NCBI RefSeq assembly: GCF_032854445.1
Contig: NC_088304.1
Coordinates: forward strand, 10,429,704-10,493,703
From: Liolophura sinensis
Lineage: Eukaryota > Mollusca > Polyplacophora > Chitonida > Chitonidae
DNA length: 64,000 nucleotides
Reading direction: 5' to 3'
The position numbers and the translations under genes were made by a program. This document shows positions 11,431 to 23,305 of the stretch, piece after piece (the stretch's first letter is position 1; each line of letters starts with the position of its first letter). The notes under the pieces are model-generated. The model was not told the DNA's origin and searched no databases. It was given only the letters and a program-made list of their open reading frames with translations.

Positions 11431-12005
11431 AAGTGTTTATTTGTTTTCACGGTTTTTTAAAACAGTAAACCGGATGTTTACCCTTGGGAGATATTAATAG
11501 CCCTGCCTCAAGAGATCCTTCTGCCGAAGACACCAGACATGACACCCCACCCCATCATACAGCACAGCCACCAGACCCACACAAGTACTTGGCCTATTCC
11601 CTTGTTTCACGCTAAGTCAGGAGTCAGTCTTCTGAAGCGCACTTAATGTGAAGTAGCTCTTAGCTAAGTACGCTTCATGTCTGCACAACATGTGTTGTCA
11701 TGGTATTGAAGGGCACACTCAGCTAAGTACTTTGAAATTTAATGGGGGAAGTGCAAACGTAGAAGTTTACGGCCTTACCCGACACATGATTGAACCTTCG
11801 TCCACCGCTTATACGCTTGAGGTGGTTTTAAGCATACAGGCATCTGGTATTAAAGGATTAGTGTGCAGATTTAGCTACTGGTAAACCGTATGTTACCGGG
11901 AGAGCTTCTGAGAAACGTAAGTACAATGATTTTAAATCCACCAAAAAACAGGAGAGTTACTGCCATGGCCGAACTCCACCCGGCCGCCCGGTACGACTCA
12001 ACGGA

Positions 12006-12025
12006 TGACGTCATAGATGGCCAAT
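12006..12025 (+). promoter_or_regulatory. Second CRE plus CCAAT promoter-like block, unit A
   Basis: TGACGTCA at 12006-12013 and CCAAT at 12021-12025 are followed by a weakly TATA-like CTAAATAACC near 12041, then the ATG of a 65-codon frame at 12085. The CRE recurs at 19290-19297 and 25811-25818; CCAAT is intact in B (19305-19309) and CCAAC in C. The arrangement is what a promoter would show; activity is inferred. Confidence 0.4.
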
Positions 12026-12084
12026 CAAAGTCTTGCTAGCCTAAATAACCTGGGAATTCGTATCAAAACTATGTCATTTTCGAG

Positions 12085-12282
12085 ATGGATTCTAACTCCA
12101 GGGCCGTCGAAAAATTTAATATGCTTGTCACTTTTGTAGCGTTTCTTAACATTGAACTAAATGGTGAAGTGTTAAGTGTTGGTGGAAAAAATGTACAAGG
12201 CCAGTCTCACTATCTAGTGATTTTAAATGCCATAATACACAGATTCATGTACCCTTTTTCAATATTTTTACACTCAATTTAG
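12085..12282 (+). CDS. Possible 65-aa small ORF downstream of the second CRE block, unit A
   Basis: Starts MDSNSRAVEKFNMLVTFV and ends near FMYPFSIFLHSI. It is retained with few changes in unit C and truncated by a stop after 18 codons in unit B. No known family is recognised. The units are so similar in DNA that conservation alone does not prove coding. Confidence 0.22.
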   Translation: MDSNSRAVEKFNMLVTFVAFLNIELNGEVLSVGGKNVQGQSHYLVILNAIIHRFMYPFSIFLHSI

Positions 12283-12639
12283 CAATACATACGTGGGCAG
12301 CTAATTATGAATAAATAATAAATCTGAACACTAATCCTTTAGCTTAAAACATTTGGACAGGGAGTATGTAAATTCCCCCGCTCTCTCTATTCGTTGGATC
12401 TCTGTGACAATTCATGGTCGATGGTCATGTGACCCTTTCTTTGTTGAATGGATTTTTACCCCTCAAAATAGCTTGCAAATCTGCACCTCTCATAGGGGAA
12501 AACTCCTCAGTAAGGGCAGTGGTTTATACCAAGCACTCCAGGTTTCCTCCATCATAAAAAATGGCCTGTATATAAATAGAAAATTCGCGAGTTTTACGTT
12601 AAGCTACAATCAATCTTTTAAGCCATATCAAACAATTAA

Positions 12640-12660
12640 TCAGTCAGTCAGTCAGTCAGT
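12640..12660 (+). repeat. Short (CAGT)n run
   Basis: Five tandem CAGT units following ATTAAT; B has a shorter TCAGTCAGTCAA at the equivalent place and C has lost it. Confidence 0.6.
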
Positions 12661-12984
12661 TATAATTGATTTCAATAATTTATTTCACGCTAAACGTGTA
12701 TTATATGTCGGTTGCTCATGTGTTATTAGTTCATTTCCTTAGGTATACTCAAAAGCAGTTCTGAATTGACAGCCATCCAGAGCGGTAACTAAATTACATG
12801 TGATCAAGGTGTACTGTGAAAAAAAAAAGTTGTCAAAAGAGTGAAGCATTATGCACTACTCCGATACTTCGCCAAGTGGTGGGAATGGTTATACAGCCAT
12901 ACCTTTATGGAAGACCTTCCAATGTGCGACCGGAAAGCAAGGCAGGATGAGCTGGACTTGAACTCATATTATATTAAAGGTGGG

Positions 12985-13255
12985 ACTCCGTGGCTCAGTC
13001 GGTTAGCGCGCTAGCGCAGCGTAATGACACAGGAGCCTCTCACCAATCCAGTGGCTTTGAGTTCAAGTCCATCTCATGCTGGCTTCCTCTCTGGCCGTAG
13101 GTGGGAAGGTCTTGAAGCAACCTGCGGATGGTCTTGGGTTCCCCTGAGCTGTGTCCGGTTTCTTCCCACCATAATGCTGGCCGCTGTCGTATTAATGTAA
13201 TATTCTTGAGTACGGCGTAAAACACCAATCAAATAAATAAATAAATAAATAAATA
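12985..13255 (+). mobile_element. Full-length MetaSINE-type tRNA-derived SINE, unit A only
   Basis: The tRNA-like head has A box GTGGCTCAGTCGGT and B box GAGTTCAAGTCC, followed by the body CTGCGGATGGTCTTGGGTTC, the conserved domain CCACCATAATGCTGGCCG ... GAGTACGGCGTAAAACACC and an (AATA)n tail. B and C carry at this place only an older, minus-oriented SINE head, so this insertion postdates the unit duplications. Superfamily naming is from memory. Confidence 0.85.
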
Positions 13256-13859
13256 AAAGAAGGGAAAAAATGTGTAGGAGACGAAGTGTCGGGTTTAATC
13301 ACGCTGACAAGCAGTTTTTCATTTATCGAACACGACTGAGTGTGTTAAATAAGGCAATTTGACTCCTCCACGTGCTCTTGAGATGGAAATCACCCATCGT
13401 CTGATGCCTCGTAAATTCCGGTACAATTTAATCAATGCCTTTGCCTATCTCTCTCCAAGGTCAAGTAATTGTTTTTCCCACTAACTCAGCCTGATGAAGA
13501 TTGACAAGGGGTAGTCAGACTGTGGACTCTCCCATCTCTTCTTCTGGATCTAAGAAACAGACACGAGCCTTCTATGAAACACACATATGAAGTGAAAATA
13601 GACGATGCTTATTTCAGATTTCTGAAACACTGTGTTGTTTTTTAATCCTCAAAGTAATTTAATAAATTGTATATCTATTTAAAACATTCAGGTGTGAATT
13701 AACTATATATTACTTTCATGTCTGTATACAGACCAATGCCTTGAGCCATGCAGTCAGTCCTTTTAATATATTTTTGTATTTAATTTTATATTTGACCGTT
13801 GTTTAGAGAAATACTCAAGTATTTTTCAATGATATGCCACGGCAGCCAGTTTGGTTGGC

Positions 13860-13909
13860 GAACCGCCTTATAGGCGGGAGGTGCTGGATTCAATTCCGAG
13901 ACATTTCAT
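13860..13909 (+). repeat. tRNA-like remnant, unit A (truncated)
   Basis: Contains CCGCCTTATAGGCGG (stem-loop) and GCTGGATTCAATTCCGAG, matching the anticodon-like and T-arm-like parts of the fuller copies at 20863 and 27421. The D-arm part is deleted. Confidence 0.4.
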
Positions 13910-14320
13910 CAAACAAAAAGATGGAACTGTCCGTCTCTTAGAAACTTTACTGAAACATTTGGATTTGGATAAAATTTTGTGCACACATTCTATTGGGATT
14001 TGGATTTAGGATCAACCTATTAAATATTGGCAATGATCCAAGATCCGGGTCAAAGAACGTTTTAAACGATTATTCTCCACTGGCAGATAATAATAGACGG
14101 AATATTGCCCCATTATATCATTAGGGAGGAATTTTGAAATCCCTAAAATAAATGAAGACAATTATTTCAGGGGACGTTGGTTGTTGCTTGACCGGATGTC
14201 CTTGTATCATTGCCATTCCCTTAAACAATGCAGACGACGTCATTTGCCGAGAACCGAAAGTCGTTTACCGGAACGTACGACGCCATATCACGTGGGGTCA
14301 ACGCGTGACGGCACTTATTG

Positions 14321-14328
14321 TGACGTCA
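14321..14328 (+). promoter_or_regulatory. CRE site, copy B promoter
   Basis: Perfect TGACGTCA about 90 nt before the exon 1 donor. A CACGTG E-box lies upstream at about 14289, and the interval is CG-rich (GTCAACGCGTGACGGC). C and D share this arrangement. Confidence 0.55.
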
Positions 14329-14418
14329 TCACCTAGACATCGTGATATCGCAGCAACACGTCAACACGACAGCAGCGAAGATATCGGTGACTTTAAGTGG
14401 ATTAATTCCAGTGTAGAG
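14329..14418 (+). other. Non-coding exon 1 of copy B (5' end approximate)
   Basis: Ends at GTGTAGAG|GTAGGT, a strong donor. Relative to copy A it carries a net 3-base length difference near GACTTTAAGTGG, so the frame into exon 2 stays open here. Confidence 0.5.
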
Positions 14419-14734
14419 GTAGGTCAGTGTATTTATAACCAATAGAAGCCTATAGAGCAAGCGGTCACTTACTTTTAATTACCAGAGTTGAAGGGATCAT
14501 GCTGGTTTTGAAAGTGAAAAGCGTGTTCAGTGATCTTCTGACGGACACACTTTCAAAACGCATTTCTTGATCAAGACAGCCAACAAGCACATTCAATGTT
14601 TTGTTTTCTGTATAATTTGTAATTATGGTAGACAGTTAAACTTCATGGCCTTTTTCGTCGTTCACTTAATGCTCAACAGTAGGACGCTATAGTTGTTGAA
14701 CATGTTCCTGTTTCAGTGATCGTGTGCTGCTCAA

Positions 14735-15015
14735 CCTGTTAAATACATATTTTGTTTTCGATGACTTATATTCTAGCATGGTACACGACTGATTTCACTC
14801 GGTCGCCTAGTTCCAAACATACCTTGCATCACTAAAAACTGTTGACTGCTTCTCTTTGCATGATTCCGTCCTATTTTTGTACTTTATATATAGTTTTTTA
14901 GTCCTTTGGTAGTTTGTGTTAAACGTCATTTTGGGAAATGGCCTTGCAGTTATTGACCTGGAACGCCCATCTTGTATGACTGGTATACGAATGTCTGTTT
15001 TTGACGCATACAATC
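14735..15015 (-). repeat. R1 interspersed repeat, intron 1 of copy B
   Basis: Same element and place as in A and C. On the minus strand it reads KTDIRIPVIQDGRSRSI and NYQRTKKLY, wording retained in several unlinked R1 copies. Confidence 0.7.
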
Positions 15016-15299
15016 ACAAACCTCCCAACATGGCGATCGGTCTACTTATGTCTGCACACACTTAAACTAACTTTGTATGTCATCCCAAACATCTAAATCT
15101 CCTGAATTTCATTCACTGCAACAAAAATCGTTGGTTGGTAAACTTATTATGTGGCCTCTGGCTGAGATAGGCCTATAGTGGATGATGATTCTATTAGAAA
15201 GTTTCAAGAACTGACATTGTCAGTATGAGAACTTTATTTAATTTTTTGTGTATGTGAATTTCGCAATAGTTCTGTTACCTTTTCCAGATCAAAACCAAC

Positions 15300-16070
15300 A
15301 TGATATTTCTAACATTTGTTACCATGGCGACGTACGCTTTCTATGGGATCAAACCCATATCCAACACAGATGACGGTGAGTTTTACTGAATATATTTATA
15401 CGTGCGTTAATTACTTTAAACTTCTGTATTAGTTAGGAACAACAAAAAAGTTCACACACACTTTCAAAAATTGGGCAAGGGAGTAGACCTAACTTTTTCA
15501 AGCCAACCTACTGGAAACAATGTAGGCCTACCTATACGTGGTAGGCTTAGTTATTCAATAATGCTCGCCTCACTGTTTATAATAAACAGCTGTCAGAATA
15601 TTCCGTTAAATTTGTTCAAACAGATCGACGAACGCCAGTTTTGGTTGTTAAATTCAGTAAAAACGATCATGAGGTGAAATTTGAAATCTGAAATTTTGTT
15701 ACTTAGGCTACAATACCATGTGATGTAGGGGCCTATCAGCAGTGGATTTAAGTTGAACCTTTGTAACCTTTTTTTGTGGTTGTTACATAAAAAATTATAA
15801 AAACACACTCGAATTTATGTGTTAATCAACTGAAAATTGCTATGTAATGAGAGTATGAGTTGTTGTTTTTGTGGTGATAAAATCCACACTTCACTGGTTT
15901 TATTTTCTTTCAATTTTGGAACAGGCCACAAGAACTCCCAGACAACATCACGGAGGGCACAGCCACGTAGCGGTGAACAGCTGGCAGCAGCCAGAGGAGG
16001 GGAGGTAGCTCGAGGCGTCAAGCCCAAGACCACATACTGTGGCTTCAGGAAGGGTTTCCTCTTGTCCTAG
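15300..16070 (+). CDS. Array gene copy B: small protein of unknown function, 73 aa
   Basis: Coding exons 15300-15375 and 15925-16070; exon 2 begins at 15288. Intron 1 is ~0.87 kb and intron 2 549 bp, with the same phase and splice signals as copy A. Differences from A include K22N before TDDG, R31Q and changes in the basic middle (SRRAQ, AARGGEVARG) and KTTYCGF in place of KPTYCGF. The hydrophobic N-terminus and YCGFRKGFLLS end are unchanged. AATAAA at 16075-16080. Function not recognised. Confidence 0.7.
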
Positions 16071-16925
16071 GTCGAATAAATGACCAGGACATCAGATATA
16101 AGCACAAACCTGTGTATCTTTATCTTCTTTACTGTACACCATTTAATATATATATTTTGTTTTGGCATGAGATACAAACGTACACCACGTCTGATGATAG
16201 TATTTATGATTGTTTATGATTGTTATTCTTAATTATTAATTTTTCCGGAAAAAATTGTAAAATATTAACATCCTCAGAGATCATTGTTTTGCTATCTACA
16301 TTCAAATCGTCTTAGCCTTCATTCCTGATACTCTCGTTTTAAGTAGATCTTCAATACACCTCCGTCTGATTTTTGCATCACGCTTACCAAATGTATTTTG
16401 AAAAGAAAATTCCGTCCAAAAGTCCGTTTATATGTTTAGTCTTAAAAAACATTTTTTTGTACCTATTTGTATAACTTCATTGGCACCTTGGCCTTTGGAT
16501 CACTGACACAGAACACAGAACATGATTCCAAATTTGCTACGCTTGACTATATTTTATATAACTTATATTAAATATTTTATAGCGTCGTGACAATTATTAT
16601 ATTGTTTCAAGTAAGGCCCGTTTGTTGTTTCGCCGTGAAATGTTTTGGGGTTGTGGTCAACGAAATTAAGGGCAGGCGTTATGTTTCTGGTGGAAATCTC
16701 TCAATGGCAGTTGTTGGACGCTTAAAGGTGTCAAACAATACCATAATCCTGGGCAAGATATTTCTCAGTTTAACTCTGACATTCCCTGATAATGCCTGAC
16801 ACATGTTGCGAACTTGTTTACGTGTGGGCAGTTACCTGAGAAAATGGCTCTCTGTCGAAGCAGTGTTTGTGGACAAATCATTTGAACACACATTTTCCAC
16901 AAGGATATTGAATTATAAAAACACA

Positions 16926-17402
16926 CTCGCCACCTCTGAAGGATATGGCCTGTGGACACTTGTTGTGGAGGTTCTCGTCAGCCTCTGAAGGATATTGCCT
17001 GTGGACACTTGTTGTGGAGGTTCTCGCCACTTCTGAAGGATATGGCCTGTGAACACTTGTTGTGGAGGTTCTCGCCACCCTCTAAAGGATATGACTTGTG
17101 GACACTTGTAGAGGTTCTCGCCACTTCTGAAGGATATTGTCTGTGGACACTTGTTGTGGAGGTTCTCGCCACCCTCTGAAGGATATGGCCTGTGGACACT
17201 TGTTGTGGAGGTTCTCGCCACCTCTGAAGAATATGGCCTGTGGACACTTGTTGTGGATTTTCCCGCCACCCTCTGAAGGATATGGCCTGTGGACACTTGT
17301 TGTGGAGGTTCTCGCCACCTCTGAAGGATATGGCCTGTGGACACTTGTTGTGGAGGTTCTCGCCACCCTCTGAAGGATATAGCTTGTGGGCACTTGTTCT
17401 GG
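16926..17402 (+). repeat. ~48-49-bp minisatellite downstream of copy B
   Basis: About ten units of the same sequence as at 9760-10150, the largest of the three arrays. One unit is shortened (GGACACTTGTAGAGG near 17101). Confidence 0.92.
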
Positions 17403-17409
17403 AGTTGTC

Positions 17410-18120
17410 AATCGGATCTATTCTATGTCATCCGATACAACTATGGTTCTCTCGTTGATTCAACAAGGGGTTGTCCCACTAGAAGTTTGGCGGGTTCAAT
17501 AAGTCACGCAGCACAGCTGACATCGGCCTTAATAAAGGTAGATGCCGACAGTCCTCACGGATTAAAAGAGAACGCAGGTGTCTGCTGCAGTACAGACGAA
17601 CGGAGACCTTTTACAACATTTCTTGGCGAGGCAACATTCGGGTCGTAAAAGTAGTTTATAGTAACACCGTACATTTAGCCGTGTTGTTGATGTAATACGC
17701 AGATAACACATCTCGAATCTTGAAAATCATCTTGAATATCTGTATGAATGATGTTATTGTTAACATCTGATAGATTTAACACCTTTATAGTTGACATCGA
17801 TGTTTATACAAATGAACGATGGTGTACTCTCCTTTTCTAACTGAGTATATGTTATCCACGACAGTTTTAAGACCTGTGATGTATTTTTCCAAATAGGCTA
17901 ACATTAAAGCATTCTGACGTCGATAAGAATCTCTGAGAAGTTTTCTACATATTTGATAGGCCTGTATTTGCGATGGAGTGATTTTCTGGATTTGCAGCGT
18001 TTCTCTGTAGGGAATTTTAAATGTTTTATGAAGTGTATATATAAAAATGTTTTGTAACTAAACTCTTATTGAAAATAAAAACACTTTAATCGGACGATCA
18101 CTCACAGTGTTTGATTTGTG
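17410..18120 (+). other. Conserved post-minisatellite block, unit B
   Basis: Counterpart of 10170-10900, ending with AATAAA at 18074-18079. No coding frame is supported. Confidence 0.4.
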
Positions 18121-18349
18121 AATGGCTTTTAAAAAAGGTTTTGTCTCTGATGTTAATGGGTTATCTCCCCTACATCATAATACCTTAAAGCTGGTGGGAC
18201 AACATGAAGTTCAAATACTATCTGCTATCATGACTGAAAATAGAGGAGGACCTAGATTCGTCTCTGGTAAGAATATCAAGTCCTGAGTTTCAAATGAATG
18301 AAACTTTTCTTGTAATTTGGACTTATTCAGGACACATTGTCATGGTAAC

Positions 18350-18720
18350 ATTTCGATGACGCCAGTTGAAGTAGGGGGAATCCCGATATTACAGCTATAA
18401 CACCACAGGCGAGATGACCGTGTATCAGTAAGGTTGAACTGTATTTTCGTTCACAATGCACAATACCAAACGAAGTCCAACAACAAAACAAGAAGAGAAG
18501 AAAAACAGGCCAGAGCGCCCCCACTCCCCACCCATCTCTCCGTGCAGGCAGGGTAGATAACTCTGCACACACACTCGCATGGAACCTGAACTGCATGGCC
18601 ATAATAATTTGGCGTTATATAAACATTAGGTGCCAGATGCCTGAACAAAGGTTAGATTTGAACTCACGTGATCACCGGTTATAAACCATTACCAAACAGG
18701 TCATTTGATTAAATAATTGT
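18350..18720 (-). repeat. tRNA-like SINE fragment, unit B
   Basis: Counterpart of 11126-11430, with minus-strand GAGTTCAAATCTAACC B-box-like sequence and ~20-45 extra bases near 18560-18620. Unit C lacks this whole stretch: its sequence jumps from about 25390 straight to the following block. Confidence 0.35.
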
Positions 18721-19289
18721 TCGTTTTATTTCACGCTTTTTAAAAAACAGTATTGCGGATGTTTACCCTTGGGAGATATTTATAGCCCTGCCCCAAGAGA
18801 TCGTTCTGCCGAAGACACCAGACATGACACCCCACCCCATCATACAGCACAGGCACCAGGCCCTCACAAATACTTGGCCTATTCCCTTGTTTTAGGCTAA
18901 GTCAGGACTCAGTCTTCCGAAGCGCACTTAATGTGAAGTAGACCTTAACTAGGTACGCTTCATGTCTGCACAACATGTGTTGTCATGGTATTGAAGGACT
19001 CACTCAGCTAAGTACTTTGAAATTTAATGGGGGAAGTGCAAACGTAGAAGTTTACAGCCTTACCCGACACAGGATTGAACCTTCGTCCACTGTTTATACG
19101 CTTGAGGTGGCTTTAAGCATATGAGCATCTTGTATTAAAGGATTGGTGTCCAGATTTGGCTACTGGTAAACAGTGTGTTACCGGTAGAGCTTCTGAGAAA
19201 CGTAAGTACAACAGGAGAAAAACAGAAAAAAACAGGAGAGTTACTGCCATGGCCAAACTTCACCCAGCCGTCCAGTACGACTCAACGGA

Positions 19290-19309
19290 TGACGTCATAG
19301 ATGGCCAAT
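19290..19309 (+). promoter_or_regulatory. Second CRE plus CCAAT block, unit B
   Basis: TGACGTCA at 19290-19297 and CCAAT at 19305-19309, aligned with the blocks in units A and C. Confidence 0.4.
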
Positions 19310-19368
19310 CAAAGTCTTGCTGGCATAAATAACCTGGGAATTTGTATCAAAACGATGTCATTTTCGAG

Positions 19369-19425
19369 ATGGATTCTAACTCCAGGGCCGTCGAAAAATA
19401 TAATGTGCTTGTCACTCTTGTATAG
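19369..19425 (+). pseudogene. Truncated counterpart of the 65-aa small ORF, unit B
   Basis: Begins MDSNSRAVEKYNVLVTLV and then meets TAG where A and C read on (GTAGCG in A). The downstream sequence remains similar. If the 65-aa ORF is real, this copy is broken; if not, it argues that the frame is not under selection. Confidence 0.3.
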
Positions 19426-20149
19426 TTTTTTAATATTGAACTAAATGGCGAAGTGTTAAGTGTTGGTGGAAAAAATGTACAAGGCCAGTCTCACTATCTA
19501 GTGATTTTAAATGCCATAATACACATATTCATGTACCCTTTTTCAATATTTTTACACTCAGTTTAATAATATATACGTAGGCAGCTAATTATGAATAGAT
19601 AATACATCTGAACACTTTAGCTTAAAACATTTGGACAGAGAGTATGTAAATTCCCCCGCTCTCTATTCGTTGGATCTCTGTGACAATTCACAGTCGATGC
19701 TCATGTGACCCTTTCTTCGTTGAAGGTGATTTTTTCCCTTTAAATTAGCTTGCAAATCTGCACCTCTCATGAGAGAAAGCTCGTCAAAAACGTGCCAAAG
19801 ATCAATGGTTTACACCGAGCACTCCAGGTTTCCTCCGTCCTTAAAAATGGCCTGTATGTAAACAGAAAATTCTCGAGTTTGACGTTAAGCTGCAATCAAT
19901 CAGTCAGTCAATATATAGATCACTTATTATTGATTTCAATAATTCATTTCATGCTAAACGTGTATTGTATGTAGATTGTTCATGTATTATTAGCTCATTT
20001 CCTCAGGTATACTCAGAAGCAGTTCTGAATTGACAGCCATTGTACTGTAAAAAACAAAAGTTGTCAAAAGAGTGAAGCTTTATGCACTACTCCGACACTT
20101 TGTCAAGTGGTCGCAATGGTTATACAGCTATACCTTTATGGAAGACCTT

Positions 20150-20270
20150 CCCGCGTGCGACCAGAAGGGAGGCCAACATGAGTTGGACTTGAACTCACAT
20201 AGACCGCATTGATAAGAGGCTGTTGGTCATTGCGCCGCGCTATCACGCTAGCACTTAAGCCACGGAGGAC
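20150..20270 (-). mobile_element. Old MetaSINE head fragment, unit B
   Basis: GGACTTGAACTCACATAGAC ... GCCGCGCTATCACGCTAGCA ... AAGCCACGGAGG is the reverse of the SINE tRNA-like head. The same fragment sits at 26710-26845 in unit C. In unit A it is cut short by the newer SINE. Confidence 0.6.
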
Positions 20271-20862
20271 TAAATTTGCACTAAAGCAAATGAGTGCGTT
20301 CTCTCATTTCCAACATTTGCTAAAAAGAAGGGAAAAGTGTGTAGGAGAAGAAGTGTCGGGTTTAATCACATTGACAAGCAGATTTTCATTTATCGAACAC
20401 GACTGAGTGTGTTAAATAAGGCAATTTGACTAATCCACGTGCTCTTGAGATGGAAATCGCCCATCGTCCGATGCCTCCTAAACTCCGGGACAATTCAATC
20501 AATGCCTTTGCCTATCTCTCTCCAAGGTCAAGTAATTGTTTCTCCCGCTAACTCAGCCTGATGAAGATAGACAAGGTGTAGTCAGACTGTGGACTCTCCC
20601 ATCTTTTTTTCTTCTAGATCTAAGAAACATACACGAACCTTTTAAGAAATATTCAAGTGTGACTTTAGGCCTACTATATATTATGGCCATATCTGTATAC
20701 AGACCAATATCGTGAGCCATGCAGTCAGTCCTTGTAATATATTGTTGTATTTAATTTTATATTTGACCGTTGTTTAGGGCAATACTCAAGCATTTTTCAA
20801 TGATATGCCACGGCAGCCAGTTTTGTTGGGGTATGAAATCGGATTTTCCGGGAAGAGCCATC

Positions 20863-20930
20863 AACCTGTGGCAAGTTACTGCCGAACCGCCTTATAGGCG
20901 GGAGGTGCTGGGTTCAATTCCCAGACATGT
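20863..20930 (+). repeat. tRNA-like sequence (SINE head or tRNA pseudogene), unit B
   Basis: Possible D arm GGCA/TGCC, an anticodon-like stem-loop CCGC-CTTATAG-GCGG, and a perfect T arm CTGGG-TTCAATT-CCCAG. Acceptor ends pair in only 5 of 7 positions and the spacing is non-standard, so a functional tRNA is unlikely. Confidence 0.4.
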
Positions 20931-21354
20931 CATCAAACAAAAAGATGGAACTGTCCGTCTCTTAGCAAATTTACTGAAACAGTTATGCAGAGATTTGGAT
21001 GAAATTTTGTGCACACATTCTATTGGTATTTGGATTTAGAACCAACCTATTAAATATTGGCAATGATCCAAGATCCGGGTCAAAGAACGTTTTAAACGAT
21101 TATTATTCACTGGCAGATAATAATAGACGGAATATTGCCTCATTATATCAGTAGGGAGGAATTTGGAAATCCCTAAAGTACATGAAGACAATTATTTCAG
21201 GGGACGTTGGCTGTTGCTTGACCGGATGTCCTTGCATCATTGCCATTCCCTTAAACAATGCAGACGACGTCATTTGGCAAGACGGACCGAAAGTCGTTTA
21301 CCGGAACGTCACGTCGGCATATCACGTGGGGTCAACGCGTGACGGCACTTATTG

Positions 21355-21362
21355 TGACGTCA
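21355..21362 (+). promoter_or_regulatory. CRE site, copy C promoter
   Basis: TGACGTCA about 90 nt before the exon 1 donor, with CACGTG upstream near 21323. Confidence 0.55.
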
Positions 21363-21452
21363 TCACCTAGACATCGTGATATCGCAGCAACACGTCAACA
21401 CGACAGCGGCGAAGATATCGGTGACTTTAAGTGGATTAATTCCAGTGTAGAG
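21363..21452 (+). other. Non-coding exon 1 of copy C (5' end approximate)
   Basis: Ends at GTGTAGAG|GTAGGT as in B. Confidence 0.5.
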
Positions 21453-21899
21453 GTAGGTCAGTGTATTTATAATCAATAGAAGCCTATAGAGCAAGCGGTC
21501 ACTTATTTTTGATTACCAAAGTTGAAGGGATCATGCTGGTTCTGAAAGTGAAAAGCGTGTTCAGTGATCTTCAGACGGACACACTTTCAAAACGCATTTC
21601 TTGATCAAGACAGCCAACAAGCACATTCAGTGTTTTGTTTTCTGTATAATTTGTAATTATGGTAGACAGTTAAACTTCATGGCCTTTTTCGTCATTCACT
21701 TGTCTCGCCTGTCATCGCAAACTTGTCTCATTTGTGCCATTGCACAGTTTTTTGATGGTTCTTAAGTTCTTAAGTTTTTAATCTAAATGATCTTGGTAAA
21801 CAGAGTTTAAAGTTGAAATTCCAGCTTCTGTAATCTACTTAATGCTCAACAGTAGGACGCTATAGTTGTTGAACATGTTCCTGTTTAAGTCATCGTGTG

Positions 21900-22265
21900 C
21901 TGCTCAACCTGTTAAATACATATTTTGTTTTCGATAACTTATATTCTAGCATGGCACACGACTGATTTCACTCGGTCGCCTAGTTCCAAACATACCTTGC
22001 ATCACTAAAACTGTTGACTGCTTCTGCTTTCACTCGGTCGCCTAGTTCCAAACATACATTGCATCATTAAAAACTGTTGACTGCTTCTCTTTGCATGATT
22101 CCGTCCTATTTTCGTACTTTATATATACTTTCTTAGTCCTTTGGTAGTTTGTGTTAAACGTCATTTTGGGAAATGGCCTTGCGATTATTGACCTGGAACG
22201 CCCATCTTGTATGACTGGTATACGAATGTCTGTTTTTGACGCATGCAATGACAAACTTCCCAACA
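21900..22265 (-). repeat. R1 interspersed repeat with internal duplication, intron 1 of copy C
   Basis: Same insertion as in A and B. About 60 bp (TTTCACTCGGTCGCCTAGTT ... CTGTTGACTGCTTCT) is tandemly duplicated near 21965-22090. Confidence 0.7.
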
Positions 22266-22534
22266 TGGTGATCGGTCTACTTATGTCTGCACACACTTAA
22301 ACTAACTTTATATGTCATCCCAAACATCTAAATCTCCTGAATTTCATTCATTGTCACAAAAATCGTTGGTTGGTAAACTTGTTATGTGTCCTCTGGCTGA
22401 GATAGGCCTATAGTGGATGATGATTCTATTAGAAAGGTTCAAGAACTGACATTGTCAGTATGAGAACTTTATTTAATTTTTTGTGTATGTGAATTTCGCA
22501 ATAGTTCTGTTACCTTTTCCAGATCAAAACCAAC

Positions 22535-23305
22535 ATGATATTCCTAACATTTGTTACCATGGCGACGTACGCCTTCTATGGAATCAAACCAATATCCAAA
22601 ACAGATGACGGTGAGTTTTACTGAATATATTTACACGTGCGATAATTACTTTAAACTTCTATATTAGTTAGGAACAACAAAAAAGTTCACACACATTTTC
22701 AAAAATTGGTGGCGGGAGTAGGCCTAACTTTTTCAAGCCAACCTACTGGAAACAATGTAGGCCTACCTACACGTGGTAGGCTTAGTTATTCAATAATGCT
22801 GGCTTCACTGTTTATAATAAACAGCTGTCAGAATATTGCGTTAAATTTGTTCAAACAGATCGACGAACGGCAGTTTCGGTTGTTAAATTCAGTAAAAACG
22901 ATCATCAGGTGAAATTTGAAATCTGAAATTTTGTTACTTAGACTACAATACCATGTGATGTAGGGGCCTATCAGCAGTGGATTTAAGTTGAACCTTTGTA
23001 ACCTTTTTTTGTGGTTGTTACATAAAAAATTATAAAAACACACTCGAATTTATGTGTTAATCAACTGCAAATTGCTATGTAATGAGAGTATGAGTTGTTG
23101 TTTTTGTGGTGATAAAATCCACACTTCACTGGTTTTATTTTCTTTCAATTTTGGAACAGGCCACAAGAACTCCCAGACAACATCACGGAGCGCACAGCCA
23201 CGTAGCGGTGAACAGCTGGTAGCAGCCAGAGGAGGGGAGGCAGCTCGAGGCGTCAAGCCCAAGCCCACATACTGTGGCTTCAGGAAGGGTTTCCTCTTGT
23301 CCTAG
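22535..23305 (+). CDS. Array gene copy C: small protein of unknown function, 73 aa
   Basis: Coding exons 22535-22610 and 23160-23305; exon 2 begins at 22523. Intron 1 is ~1.07 kb, intron 2 549 bp. The N-terminal 25 residues match copy A exactly; the middle has AARGGEAARG in place of AAKAGEATRG, plus R31Q and A44V; the end is KPTYCGFRKGFLLS. AATAAA at 23310-23315. Function not recognised. Confidence 0.7.
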
